This document shows positions 14,067 to 27,240 of a DNA stretch of 64,000 bases, one piece after another (the stretch's first letter is position 1; each line of letters starts with the position of its first letter). The position numbers and the translations under genes are program-made. The notes beneath the pieces were generated by a model. The model had not been told where the DNA came from. It was given only the letters and a program-made list of their open reading frames with translations, and searched no databases. This stretch comes from Drosophila pseudoobscura (lineage: Eukaryota > Arthropoda > Insecta > Diptera > Drosophilidae): contig NC_046683.1 of the NCBI RefSeq assembly GCF_009870125.1, forward strand, positions 40,129,869 through 40,193,868. Direction: 5' to 3'.

Positions 14067-14569
14067 TTGTGTATGTGTGTACATATGCACATATGTATGT
14101 ACAACAGCAAATGAAAGAAGTTTGCAGGCCACAGAAAGAACGTGGAAAGAAAGCGTGATAAGCGAATCCCAATGAGAAGCTCTGATAGCAAGCAGTGCAA
14201 GGCATGAAAAAGGGAAGCAGTAGAATCACTCACAGGGAACAAACGCAGTGCATACTTTGGAAGCAGGATAAGCAGTGCAGGGAAGAGAGTATAAACCAGC
14301 TCTAAGCAGACGAAAACTCGGAAGACAGTCCAAGAAAGCAGTGCAGAAAGTAGTGGGATGGGTGCCCGATCAGCGGTAGAAGCAAAAGGAAAGGGAAAAA
14401 CAGGCAGCGAAAGCGGAAGGAAGCAATACCACAAACAAAAACAGAACAGCAGAAGCAGAGCAGAAGCAGAGGCAGAGCAGAGCAGAGGTAGCGCTATTAA
14501 AATGGATTCCCGCCGGACTTCCTGACCATATTATATTACCAGCTCCAGTCCCTGTTCCTATCTCTAACC

Positions 14570-14571
<2 letters not shown>

Positions 14572-14607
<36 letters not shown>
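14572..14607. repeat. (TC)18 microsatellite
   Basis: An uninterrupted CT run; the minus strand reads (GA)n, a CLAMP/GAGA-type binding sequence. Confidence 0.95.
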
Positions 14608-14611
<4 letters not shown>

Positions 14612-17600
14612 GTCTCTTTTTGTCACTCTGACCCACAAAAAACAACAACAGGAACAGTGACCCATAAAAGACAATGTGCAGCAACAGCGATAGCGGCAGC
14701 GAAAGTGATGACACAAAAAGAGACAGAGCGGAGAGGGGCCCGCTTGCCCGAAGCCCAACCTTCGGCTGGGCCAAGCCCACGTCGTCCGTGGCACAGCGCA
14801 GTGCATTAATATGATTAGCAGGCGAAAGATATACCTTCAAAGAAGGAGCAGCAGCAGGAGCAGGAGGACGAGGAATAATGCCATTTCCTGGAGCTAAAGC
14901 CAACAGTCCACGTGCCCAATGTCGGTGGAAGGTCACTCGCGCTGTGGGATGTCCAGCACGAAGCCAGTGGACCGAGCGAGCGAGCCACCATATGGCGGGC
15001 AGCCACACAACCACCGAAAAAAAACGAACGCACCAAAAGCTAATACAAAAACGTACCCAGCCGACGGCTATAAAAACAACAAAAAGAGAATCCAGAGTGC
15101 AGCCCACGTGCAAAGAGAGAGCGAGACCCAAGAAGGTAAGGTGTGCACACGAATGCACTTGAAACAGGTACCTGTGCCCCTACCTTCTGTGCGGGATATG
15201 CCTTGGACAAGGCACAACGCAAGCCGAAGATGCAGAGAGCGGAAGACCCGAAGAGTGGGAGAGTGGGAGAGCAGGAGAACCTCTAGGCTTTCGGTCGTGG
15301 GCGTGGGCGCGGGCGCAGACGCCGTCGCCGCAAAAGCAAAGCTGAGGAAGTGCAGTCAGCGTCGCAGCCACGCAGCCGCCAACGTAACTGCCGTTAACTT
15401 TGGCAATTGTCGCTGTCGCTGTCGCTGTCGATATCGCTGTGCCTCTGCTGCTGCACTGCTTGCCTTCTGCTGCTTGGCATTGCTGATAAGACAAGCCACA
15501 AGGCAGCGGCAGAGTGTGTCGGAGTGAAATGGGATCTGCATGACCCCCATGTTACCCCCCAAAAGGAAGTGCAAGTGGGGGAGGCGCTAAGGAAGGGAGG
15601 GCCAAGGAGTTATCGTTGATCGCTTAACCGTTTCACCTTCACCTGTTGCACTCCCCCCCCCCCCCCTTCCACCTTCCACATCATCCCCTTGGAGGAAGTT
15701 TTCTCAGTCTTTCATTTAGCTATGGAATCTGCTGTTGGCAATCATTTATCACCCCGCTTCGTTCCGTTCCGACCCGCTCCGCTCCGCACCGCTCCCTCTA
15801 CCACTTCATTCCGTTCCATTCCACTGTGCTCCGCTCAGTTTCGTACAACAGAATGTTTAAACATTCAATTTCCCTATGCAAATTAGAAACAAAAACAGCA
15901 TTTATTTTTTTCGGCTTTGGCGTTGGCTTTGCTTTTTGGTTGGTGGCTCTTTGGACCTTGAACAAGGTGAACCGTTCGTTCGTTAGTTCATTCGTTTGTT
16001 GATTGCTCACTTTTCAGTTGCCGGATCGGATCTTTTGTGACGAGTGCGGGTATACCCCGTTTGCAGAGTAATCCGGCACTATTATGGTTCTGGCAAAGCC
16101 TACATTTGTTATCGTAGACAACAGAGTACTGGAATCTCTTCTGCTTCGTAACTTAAGAATCTCTAGAGTCCATGCAGTTCTCCCGTTAACGTTGCACCTG
16201 ATCTGAACGTGCAGGGTGTTCGCAGCTTCGGAACACTCAACATACAGGCTGCTTTCATTGTCGACACTTTTTTTGTTGTTGTTTTAAGTCGCTTGTTGAA
16301 GTTCAAAGTTAAGTTTTTGGCGCCTGAGCGCAACGAAACGAGACGAAGACAAAAGACTCACCAAAGACAGCAGCAAAAGAAAAGGCAAAGCAGCCAAGGA
16401 AGAGGAAGCAAGCGGAAGGTAGATCCAAAAAGATTAAGACAACAAAAAATTCACACCTCCAAAGTGGTGGAGCAGGGGAGGCCAGAGATTCCATGCAGAC
16501 AATGCGGCGTATGCTTGATATTCCGCATGAAAAATTATGCATCAATCAATCAATGATTGCCCCCGGAGGTTGCTGATTGCAGGAGAAGAGATAAGAGGAA
16601 CAACGGAATGGAACAAATCCTTTTTAGCTTAAAAAAATTAATAAATTAATATAAATCTCAACATTTCTCTCCCTGCGATCCCCTGTCTACTGCTCCTCCT
16701 CCATCATCGCCTTCTTCGGGGCACGCGACGCTCTCTCTCTCGCTCTCTCTCTATCCCTCCCTCTGTCTCTGCCAGATGTTGTTGTGGGGGCTCTCATCTG
16801 GTTGGCTCCGAAGGGGATTACGAGGGGATTACCTGTTATGTTAAAATCATCTCCAAAGCTCAATTTCAATTTAAATTTGCAGCTCCATCGTTCGCCTCCA
16901 TCCCCCTTTTAGAATCCATTTAAATTTCTGTGTGTGTGCTGTTGTTGTTGTTCAATTTTTATATTGCGCAATGAATTTTTTTGTGCGAATGCGAATCAGC
17001 CTGGATCCCCACAGAAACAGATACAAATGACAGATACGCAGCTACAGATACACCGTATAATCGTGTGCGGTGTGTTTTTGTGTGTCTTTTTCCCATGTGC
17101 ACACAAGGTGACAAATTGCCTTTTGATGCTTGCGGCGACATTGAAGCTGCATCCCAGCCCCACGCAATCCCCGCCCCAAAAAATGTATCTGTATCTCTGA
17201 GCAATCATATTTTTCCAGCAAAGCAATTTGTTTTGTCACAAATTTTTCTTTGTTTTACGAATAATTTTGCTGCCCCAAAAATGATCCCAAAAATTATATA
17301 TATGTACCTATGTACACTTGTACGTACATGTGTGTATGTGTGTATATAAAACAAAAAAAGGAAAAATTAAAAATGTTCCCCAAGCGAGTTTTTCCCAGAG
17401 TTTTTTCAAGCTGCACTTAACATTCAAAGAGGGGAGGCGGATCGGCGGGTGATTCACTTTAATTGTTACGTAATTAAGATGCAAAACTATTATTATATTC
17501 GAGTTATTTATAACGTTTCGAGAGCATCCCCTCCGACGATTGTTTTCGGTTTTTTTTGGCAATTTTTGTTTGAACAATTTTGTGTCTGATTTTATGGATC

Positions 17601-20600
17601 AAAAAGCGTAACACATTCCACAGCAACAAAAGGCACTTCCCTACTGCCGCTGCTGCTGCTGCCCATCGCAGCGGAAAGTCATTAAGCAGTGGAGCGGCAG
17701 AGCTGGAGAGATTCGGTTTGGGGTTTGGGGATTCGGTTTTCGGGCTTCTAATGAGTTTTGCACAGCCATTTGTCTTGAGTGAAGAGATACAGCTGTATCT
17801 GTTGGATACATTTGCAGATTATTGTATGGGAAGAGGGGAAGGGTGAAGAGGGTGCTGGGAAGAAGAGAAATGATGCTTAACATCTGAAGATACAAGTATC
17901 CATAGGGGAAGATCCGCAGGATGAAGAAAGAGTAAGAAATGGGAATCATTAGAAGAAGATATAAGATATTGTATCTAAAGCCTTTGCTTCTATCTCTAGA
18001 TACATTTTAAAGGATTCCAAGAATTGTTTTCCATTAAAAAAAAGGAAGAAGGATGAATCAAATAGAAAATGGGAATCATTAGATGATTATATCTTGAAAC
18101 CGTGTTGCCTTGAGTCCTTGCCTCACAGATACAAAGGATGCATAAGATCTGAAGATACAAATATCTCTGGGAGGTCCGTTCTCTTGCTGTAGCTTGTATT
18201 TTGGCGATCTGTTTTCTATCACTGTATAAATATTTCATGAGAGCATATTGTATCTTTTATCTCGTAGCCCTGTTTTGTATCTTTGCTTCAATTTGAAGAT
18301 GTATTTACTAGGGAAACCCCAAGGGAAGAAAGATTCCGAAAGGCCTTGTGAATCACATTGCGAATAGAAAAAGTATCTTTGAATTACTTGTGACAAATCT
18401 AACAGATGGAACAGATGGTGCTGTCTGTCTTTCTCTTTCTCCCATTAGATATCTCTCTGTAAGTTCGCTTATTTCATTTGCCTCTCCTTCTGTCTCCTCT
18501 TCTACTACTCCTCCTCGACTTTGTTTTTGGGGGGCATCTCCCTTTTTTGGGGGCCCCACAAAACATTTGTTGTCCAAGGGCCACGCCCACAGCTTTACAC
18601 GATCTCTAGAGCTTCGAATCAAAGGCTGGGGAGGCGAAGCCATGCCACAGAGGCATGTACGGGGGACAACAACGCATTCAAGTCTCAAGTTTTTTGGGTT
18701 TTTAATGGGCCCCCACGCTGGTGCCCAACCGCTTCTCCGATTCTCTCCGGCAAACATGTTTCTCTATCTCTCTCTCTTTTTTGTTTGTGTTTTATTCTGT
18801 TTTTTTTTTTTTTTTGGCATGAGCGTGAGAAGAGCAGGGCTTTGTGATTGTTCGAAGCTTGAAGCTTGAAGCTTGAAAGTGGCTTCCAGGAAGCGGGGGA
18901 GCGGGGAAGGTGGAGCGGAGGGTATTCCAAGCGCCAGCCACAACATTTTTCAAGTTCAATTTCGTATTTGAATTTGGAATTTCTGTGTGTGTGTCGCTCG
19001 TTCTACGTGCAACGAAAGCAAAAGTCGCCCTCTGCTGCGGCAGCCCTCTCCTCCCCCTCCCCATGCCCCTCCGCCACAGTTTTCGGGCCATTAAAGCGCA
19101 GCAGAGCATGACGCGCCGCCGCCGCCGCCGCCGCCCGTTGCTGCAATTGAAATGACCAAAAAAAAAAGAGGCAAAGAGAGAGAGAGAGAGAGCGAAAGAG
19201 CTGGCGAAAAACGGAAAGAGAGAGAGAGAAAGAGTGCCAGGGGGGTGCCAAAATCAAGGGGGTGGCATGTCAACGGGAACTTAATTTATTGATCAAAAAA
19301 ACAAAAACAAAACAACAACAAAAGGAAAGAAATAAAATAAGAATAAAAGCCAGGGGCATAAATAAATAAATAAAAACGACAGCGACAGAGGCAGCGGTTA
19401 AGCAGAAGGAAAGAGAGAGCGAGAGTGGGAGAGAGAGATACATAGATAGTAAAATAGCGAAAGGCTAATATTTTTGGTTTTTGGGTTTCCTTTTTAGCCT
19501 GCCTCCTCATTAAAGTGGTTCTTTTTGGCGAAAAATAAATTAGAATTAGATACGTATACGCATACGCATACGCATACGCAGGAAAAAGATACAGATTCAA
19601 AGATACAAAAGACAGAGAGCATGACGGAGAGGGAGATACAAAGCCAAGAAATGCGTAGATACAGAGATACGAAAACCAAACCAACGACGACACATTTCCA
19701 GTTTCTAGCCCCCCCAAAAAAAATGGGCATAAGGAGGAATAGAAGGAGGGAGAAGGCAGACTAGGAGCCCACCGCGGGGCAGTAAGGAGGAGGGACCGGG
19801 TCTCACATATGGCTGCAATTAAGTAATTTTTTGGAGCAACAAAGCAACACAAAAAACCAACAACAAAGTAATGATATATAGTATGTATATAAGAGAGACA
19901 CAACGCCTAGGCGCAACGCCATAGAACCAATACGAAACGTAAGCAGCGACTAGATACGACTGAAGTGATACTCATTAGAAGGTACACGCGGAAACCAGCC
20001 TGTATGCTCATTCATATTTGTGATTTTAGATTTGAGATCTTTTTCAAGGTCTGTAGCTCTCATTTTTTCTATCCCTTACAACAGCTACAGTGATGATACA
20101 CTGCGCGTAATGCGGCAGCCCACCTCGGTCAGTGTTTACTTTCCAAAGTGTAGAATATTATAATTTTTTATTCAGTTTTTAGTGGGACAAATCGTTAGTA
20201 TTTGTGGAGCCTAAGACTGTAGACTCTAACGTCTTCATAGAGTATGCAACATTGGATAAATTGATGTAGCTAAATATACATATAGCTCATTGGAATAGCC
20301 ATTTGTGGTTGATTTGATCTTGGATTTTCGTTTTTCCTCTTCTCCCTTAATCCCAATACACCCTTCTTTGTGATAAGGGGTATCTTACGAAACGAAACGA
20401 AAATTCGACAATTAAACCGAAAAAAAAAACTAAAACGAAGAAGAGGAAGAGGAAGAGGAAAAGAGGAAAAAGCAGCAGCTGGAAGCAGAGGGCAAAGGAA
20501 GAGACGCGAAAACCCGACCCCACATGAAACTTTTTTTTAAATTTTATTTAGTTCGTCTTTTTCTTCTATGAATTATATATAACATATATGTACATACATA

Positions 20601-21050
20601 CATACATATGTACTTTTTGGTATTACACACATTTTATGTGCTGCTGCTACTGCTTCTTTTCTTTAGAAGTTACTGTTTTCCGGAAGCTCTTGCCGTTCTG
20701 GGAGGACGCTTTAGGATTTCGATACGTGTCCGTTCGCGGATGGAAAAGTTGTACAGAGAATCCCCCCCGGAGGAACTCTAACGAACTTCTTATGGATATA
20801 GGACTTTGTGGAATAGAATGGAATGGAATGCACACGAATGGCTTCAAGCACAAGAAACTGTACTTAAAAAGCGATAAGGGGAAATCACAGCGAAATGTAT
20901 CTGCAATAAAGAACAGTATTCAGCGCTTCGGCATTCGAAAAATACAGAACAGAATCAGAATCAGAATATAGTACAACCAGAAACAGAAACAAACCCGAAA
21001 AATAAACCAAAAACAAAACCAACAATATTTAATGTGCTTCAAGGTTAGAA

Positions 21051-21055
<5 letters not shown>

Positions 21056-21091
<36 letters not shown>
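21056..21091. repeat. (CGA)12 trinucleotide repeat
   Basis: A pure CGA/ACG run of 12 units followed by CGACGTCGACGTCGAC palindromes. Confidence 0.95.
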
Positions 21092-23661
21092 AGAAGCGAC
21101 GGCGACGTCGACGTCGACAGAGCTACAAAAAAAGAGAAAAAGAGAAAAACAATAACAAAAAACACCAAACGAAATGGGAAAAAAAAAGTTGTATAAAAAG
21201 CCAAACACCAAAAAAAAAAAGAAACAAAACGCACAACAAAATAAAATTCGTGATGAATTTTAAACAATAAAAAAAAAACAAACAACAAACAAAATGTTCC
21301 ACCGCCAGAAAGAGGGAGAGGAAAAGAGATAGCGATAAAGCAGAAGAGGGTGAGTGGAGCAGGGAGGGTAAGGAGAGGTTAAGGCAAAAGGTTATACGCA
21401 AAACATTTCGGGGAAAGAAAAAGCCAGGGATAGAGAGAGGGGAAAAAACATAGAGTGAATGGAAATGGGGATACGGGCCAAGGCGGTGGAACGCTGGAAA
21501 GGCAACAAAAATATATATTGTGCGTGCGATGTCCATCCGTGTTCCATGGAGGAACGAATCGGAATGAGAATAGGTGTTCTAGGGGCCAAGGCTGTTACTG
21601 CGTCCGATTGGAAGCGCCTTGGCATGAATGGAAGGGTGTTTCGGTCAAAAACGGATTGGATTTTGGATTTTCCAGGTATAATCAGAGTATTCTTCACAGT
21701 GTTCACACCTCGATGGCATTACAGATACATATATGTATGTATCTATAGTTGGAGAAAATTGAGTATTCTCGTATCAATTACACTGGAAATCCTAAAAATT
21801 CTTTCATATTTAACTAAAATTGAATCCAAGTCGGAATCTAAGGTGATTTTGGGTAAAATTACATAAAACATTTCTTCAAGGATTCAAGGACAGCTCTAGA
21901 GCAATTCCATTGGATTTTCTAAAGTAGGGTATATTTCCATTCGTGACGATCCGCTGACACTGCCTTCTGTGTCTCTCTTCTTTTAAAAAACAAAAAAAAA
22001 AGAGTATTGTTATTTGTGAAGCGCTTTTTACGGCTACTCGGTATCGCATTTTCGACTGTCTCTCTGTCTGTCTGTCTGTCGACGGCAAAGTTGACAAATG
22101 GCAAACCGGTTACTGGCTTTGGCTTTTGGCCAGAGCTTCGCTCCGCCTCCGCCGCCGCCGCCGCCGCCGCTCCTAGTATTCCTATTCCAGTGGCCGGACT
22201 AAGCCCGGTCCGTCCGCTCCAGCCCGCCCCGCCCTAAAGCGGGTCTCTCGAAACGAAGTAAAAAAAAATATATATGTACGAAAAATACTCTTAAAAATAT
22301 AAATAAAATACTCGTTAGCAAAAATCAAAATGCATACAAATTTCCAGCGAAAAAAAACAGCAACGAACCGCCTCGGAGAAAGCGCGTGGGTGAAATGGAG
22401 AATCGACTTCGGAAATGGGAATGGCAGACGGGAATGGGATTGAGGGGGGGAGGAATAGGGTGCCGCATAAATTGGTTAATGAATTTGCCCAAACAAAAAA
22501 AATGAATTGGAACGAATTAAGGCTTGATTGCACGATTGGTAAGGGTCGGAGATGCGGGTCGACCCGATACCCTTTTCGTTGCCTCAAAGAATTTTATAGA
22601 ACGGCGGTGAGTCCAGAAATCGAGTGATTAAAGATTCATCCACCAAAAAATCAACTACTTTCAATCCCTCATTGACTAAAAGACAACAATTACATATGTA
22701 CATATGCTACGAGGTAGTCCTCTACTCAAACATTTTTGTATCAATAGTTTCTTGAGTTTTCTTTCTTTTGATTCTTTTTCTATTTATCTATGCCATTCTT
22801 GTAACATGCGACTTTCCTGTTCCTGTTTGAATCAATCCCATAAGTATGTACTTCCCTAAAGTGTTCCTTCCCTGTTCGTTTCGTTTCGATTCCTTTCCTT
22901 CCAGTGAGGGTCCATTTCCTATCGTTCCATTGCATCAATCGTATCGTACTTGTTGATGCAATGCTTAGACTGCACCTCTCTGTGGACCGCCCTGAGAGTA
23001 TTGGTTAAATCTGTTGAAATATTTACACATTTGCCACATGCTGCCGTTGCACACAGCAACAGAGAAACAGAGAGATGTGCGATGTGCGATGATGTTTACT
23101 TATACGACAGTTTTCATTGCTTTTTGGTTTCAAAAATCATATGTATTTTCTTTCGAAATTTGGTCTCACAAACCGACTGCATAAACTTTTGACAGTTTTG
23201 TGTCGTAGCAAAGGAAGCGTCAGATGACTTTTTGACAGCCACATGAATCTCTCGGTGAATAGAGAGGGAATACAGAATGAATACAGCCTGCAAATGAATG
23301 AATGATCGAATGGAAGTGTTCTGTTGAACAAAGATTCGAGACAAAAGCCGTCGATGCGCACTAAAAGTGTACAATAATAATTTGTGTGACTATTTTGTTT
23401 GATAGATGGAATCCATACACACATGTCGTTGCTTACCCTTCCTCTCCCTCACGAGTAACTGTAACTACTGCGTCGTCTTGGACCCTTCCTCCCTTGGGAG
23501 GGGGACTGACTGCCTGCCTGCCAACAATGGGAATCATTCATTCACTCGCACACCCAAAAAGATTCGTAGATTCGTTCGACGGCGGCACAGAGCCCATACA
23601 TTGTACATGCCACACACTGTACTGTGCCCCCAACCCCTTTATGTGTGTGTGCCGGAGAAAG

Positions 23662-23664
<3 letters not shown>

Positions 23665-23699
<35 letters not shown>
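23665..23699. repeat. (GA)17 microsatellite
   Basis: An uninterrupted GA run after GAGC; a potential GAGA-factor or CLAMP site. Confidence 0.95.
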
Positions 23700-23702
<3 letters not shown>

Positions 23703-25274
23703 GGGGTGTGGCATTTTCCGCAATTCGTGGCATAAATTCTCTTTGCGATAAAATGCGCAACGCGCGGGCCACAACTATTTGGGATAAGTAAGTCCTTTGG
23801 CCTCAGACAGCCAGAATGGGGGTTGGGGGTTGGTTTTTCATTGGGGGTTAAGGGTTGGGGGATGGCAGGCGTAGCTGGGCTAAGGGTTGTGGGGGGCGAG
23901 TGGGGGTGTGGGGTGGTGTCCATGTTGTGGAATTGGGGGTGGAACATAAAAATATTTATGAACTGAATGCATTTCCAAGAGTAGAAGTGAAATTATCCAT
24001 AAATCCAATTGGCAATGGTTCTAGATACTTGGCATTGCCATTTTTATTCGATACGATTCCCCCTTGATGTATTCGTATATCTTTGTATCTGTGTCCATGT
24101 GCAGCGAGAGGGGGAACGGCAGACAGAGAAGAGCAGCGTAGAAAGAAGCGTGCGAAAAGAGGCAAAACACCTGTTAACCTTTTTTGGCCTGAAGAAAAGA
24201 GCGTGCGCTGCCGATGATGGGGTTTCCTTATGTGTGTGTCTGTATACTGAGCACCTACCAAAGAATGGAAAACTCGGAAGGAATGAATTCCTTGTTGGAG
24301 TCGATAAGGTATCAACGAATCAATGATAGATCCGTACGCTTTCTTTCGATGTATGTTCCTTTCTTTGATAACCAATGAATGAATGAGGATCGTAAATCCC
24401 CAGTGAATGGTCTCTTCAATGGCAGGAGTGCACTTGTGAATGCTCTTATGAAAGAGTACTCTTTAGAGAACCTTTGGGCACTGCTCCCTCCCAGTCGTGG
24501 AATTATTGGGACTTTCCCCAATTGCCGTCCCCCATCACGAGATGTTCAATGCGACGCTAGCGACTGAATGAATGTGTGAGTGTGGGGGAACCGTATAACC
24601 CCCTCTTGTTTATTCGCGAGCAATTTGCGATAATGTTCTGCGGTGGGGCGGCGGCAAACATGTGAGAAAAGTCACGTAGTTCTCGGAGGACACATAACAT
24701 ACGGAATATACCCATTCATTGCTCACCTGTTCTGCAGGATTCCTTCGATTGTGAGAAGAATGATGGCTGGTGCTGCTGCTACTGCTGCCAACACTGCTTG
24801 TTGTTTACTAACACTGTGTATACTCCAGCGTACGCGGGGAAAACACCTGTTTGCGGTCGGTTCTCTTTGGGGCACGCGGCACACTGTTATGGGGTCACTT
24901 TTTTTCAATGGGGCTTGGGGACAGATAAGGAGCAGGGGTTTGGTTTTCACTTGTGGCACTGCTACTCTTATGACACTAAAGCGTGACGCTGTTGTAAGGC
25001 ATTTTGTGGTAGTTATTATTTCTTGTTGTTGTTTTTGTTGTTGTAACACTTTGTGGATTCAACACTTGAACAAAAATAATTGTACGATCGATCATCTGTT
25101 GTGTGTATAAATATATATATCTATCTTTTTATAAGGTGTATTCCCGATCTTGATCTTCAGTTTTTGTTGTTTTTTTTTTGTTTGTTGGGGTTGGGGTTTG
25201 GGGGGTAACGCGCGCGGGAGAGGGTTGCCACTGCGTTTTTGGGGGCAGGGGGGGGTTGCCACTCTCTCTCTTTT

Positions 25275-27240
25275 TCAGTTTTGAAATCTGCTTTCGAGCA
25301 GCGCTTTTCGGGCGGCAGTTTCAGAGTTGCTTTCCCGACGAAACCAGACGTTGAAATAAAAGTTCGAGCAACGTTCGAATTCGCTTAAAGCCAATAAGTC
25401 AGTCGGCGGCAGCGGCGCCAGCTGCGACCGAGACAGTGGCTGCGGCAGCGCTGTTCTAACGCCGCGCGAGCAACGAGAACAACGAAAAACGAACGAACGA
25501 ACGAACGAACGAACGAAAACGAAACGGCAAAAGGCGCGGCTGACAATGTCGCTCTCCCGCTCTTCGCTCTCTGCCACGTTCTAAGTCGCAGTCGGAGCCA
25601 GCAGCAGGCAGCGGCTATAAAATCTAATAAGAACGTCGTCCGACGCCGTTTGGCTTTCGTGGTGGGTTGTCAGCTGGAAGGGGACGGGGCGGGACGGGGT
25701 GGGTCGGCACTGTCGGTCAGTTGGCGGGGCGGGACGACGGGCGCGCTGCTGCTGCGTTCGAGTCTGAAACACGCAAAGCACTGAAAAAGCGTCGGTCGCA
25801 CCGTCTGGCCGACGCGCCGTCTCGCTATGACGGAACGCTTGGGAACGGGCCCCGGGCAAACACATAAACAAACGAGCCGCAAACATCAAGCAGTGGCGTC
25901 TGTCGTGGGGACTTATGAAAGCGAGCCCCCGTCGGGCTAAGCCGCTGGGCTTATGAATGGAAGTGGAAATGGAATTGAAACGGCACCCGAAGATATCCGA
26001 AAATTTGTACGACGCAAGTACAGTGGAAGCCTCTTCAAAACGAAATTTCTGCGGGGTTCGGCAGGGGCGAGAGGGTAATCTGACAGCCGATCGATTAACC
26101 TGGGGGAGGGATCAGACTTCGAAAATAGCACCCGCTCCTATCACTTTTGTTGCGTATTTCGGGGAGACCTTGTGACTTACCTTACCAGCCAGTGCCCACT
26201 GTGGTTGCCTCTCTCGCCCAGCACTCTCTGGCGAAACGCTTTGGCAGTGGAACGACGAACGAACCGCTGCTGCACACGCATTTCAAATGCAGCGACGTCG
26301 GCAGCGATGCCGTGACCTTGAAAATGTTTTTTATGCGGTGAGAGAGTGAGCTTAAGCGGCTTGCGCAGCCGGCTGCGGCTGGCTGAGTGGTGCAACAAAT
26401 GTGTGCCGTGCCACAAATGAGGCGGGGGCCGGAGTCCATGAACATATTATGTCGCTGGGCGGCAGGAAAACTGCAAAAGGCGCCTGATAAGAGCGCGCAG
26501 CAACCATTTTGATAACGATGCGTGTTATCAGTGACTGTCGTGGCGGGCAGCAGAGGTAGACGCAGAGGCAGACGCACCGCTCCGCTTCGCACAAAGCTCA
26601 ACCATGGAGTCTCCCCCGCCGCCCTCCCGCTCCACTATTCCATTCACATTTCACATTCACACTTTACAGGTGAGGGGCGAGGCGAGGCGTGGCGAGGGTG
26701 TTCGAAGGAGACCGGCCCGGCAAACAGAGGAGAGCAAAGAAACGCCGGCAACAAGCGCGCGCTAAACAATAACAAATGCCGCACAAGAGAGGGAGAGAGC
26801 CCCGCAGAGAGCAAGACGGCGAGAGCGAGTCGTAACTGAAGCTGAAAAAGCTGAATCCGATTCCATTCGTTTCGTTTCGCAAAAGTTTGTTTGTCCCACT
26901 CACGCTTCCACGCGACCGACCACCGATTCGTGGTTCGGGTCGCTTCGTCAAGTGAATGGTATAGAAGTGCTATTTTTAGACACTGGCTCGCATCACGCGC
27001 TGTCCCCATACGCTGGCGATCACGTCATTCGCCAGCCGATTGGTTGCTCGGCACCAATAGAAGCGACGTCGTAGTCGTCGTCGGCTCTGCGGCTAGCAGC
27101 AGGCAGCCAGAAACAACAAATATAAGGAACAGTAGAACGAACCTACGGAGGAGGCAGGCGGGGAGCAGAAAAGTTCTATGTCGCCGTCGGCGTCGCTGTT
27201 GGCATCTATCTAATGGCGAATTTATAAAGGAATGAAAAGA
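25275..27240. promoter_or_regulatory. CpG-rich island, candidate promoter/5' exon of a leftward gene
   Basis: This stretch is visibly richer in CG dinucleotides than its flanks (runs such as CGGCGGCAGCGGCG at 25404-25417 and a GAAC array). It contains an initiator-like TCAGTC at 25399-25404 and TATAAAAT at 25616-25623. On the minus strand AAG|GTAAGT at 26181/26180 matches the donor consensus exactly, and no long conserved frame crosses it. I infer a 5' UTR exon of a gene whose coding exons lie to the left beyond the window. The strand is not certain. Confidence 0.3.
25491..25517. repeat. (GAAC)6-7 tetranucleotide repeat
   Basis: A tandem GAAC run inside the CpG-rich island. Confidence 0.92.

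Larger units (their letters stand above)
6216..25274. other. Non-coding, simple-sequence-rich, no gene seen
   Basis: Nineteen kilobases without a believable coding frame. It contains CATATC/CATTCC arrays at 6994-7040, (TC)n at 7475-7498, GTGCCA units near 10570-10592, GAATC units at 10681-10708, a GTACGGT array at 11587-11636, (ATGT)n at 14040-14066, (TC)18 at 14572-14607, C14 at 15653-15666, an ATACGC array at 19551-19580, (CGA)12 at 21056-21091 and (GA)17 at 23665-23699. A TATAAAAA at 15069-15076 with an AAG|GTAAGG donor at 15135/15136 is the only promoter-plus-exon-like pattern noted. Confidence 0.55.

Noticed and set aside
14370..15158. A 262-codon minus-strand frame
   Set aside because: It crosses the (TC)18 microsatellite, which encodes an RE run. 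The remainder is hydrophobic/Ser-Leu low complexity with no domain.
19286..19903. A 205-codon minus-strand frame
   Set aside because: Made of poly-pyrimidine and TACGCA-type repeats read as F, L, S, Y. No domain, no splice context.
26182..27235. Several 80-140 codon frames in the CpG island
   Set aside because: GC-rich sequence is open by chance in several frames on both strands. None has domain-like content, so a 5' UTR/promoter is more likely.
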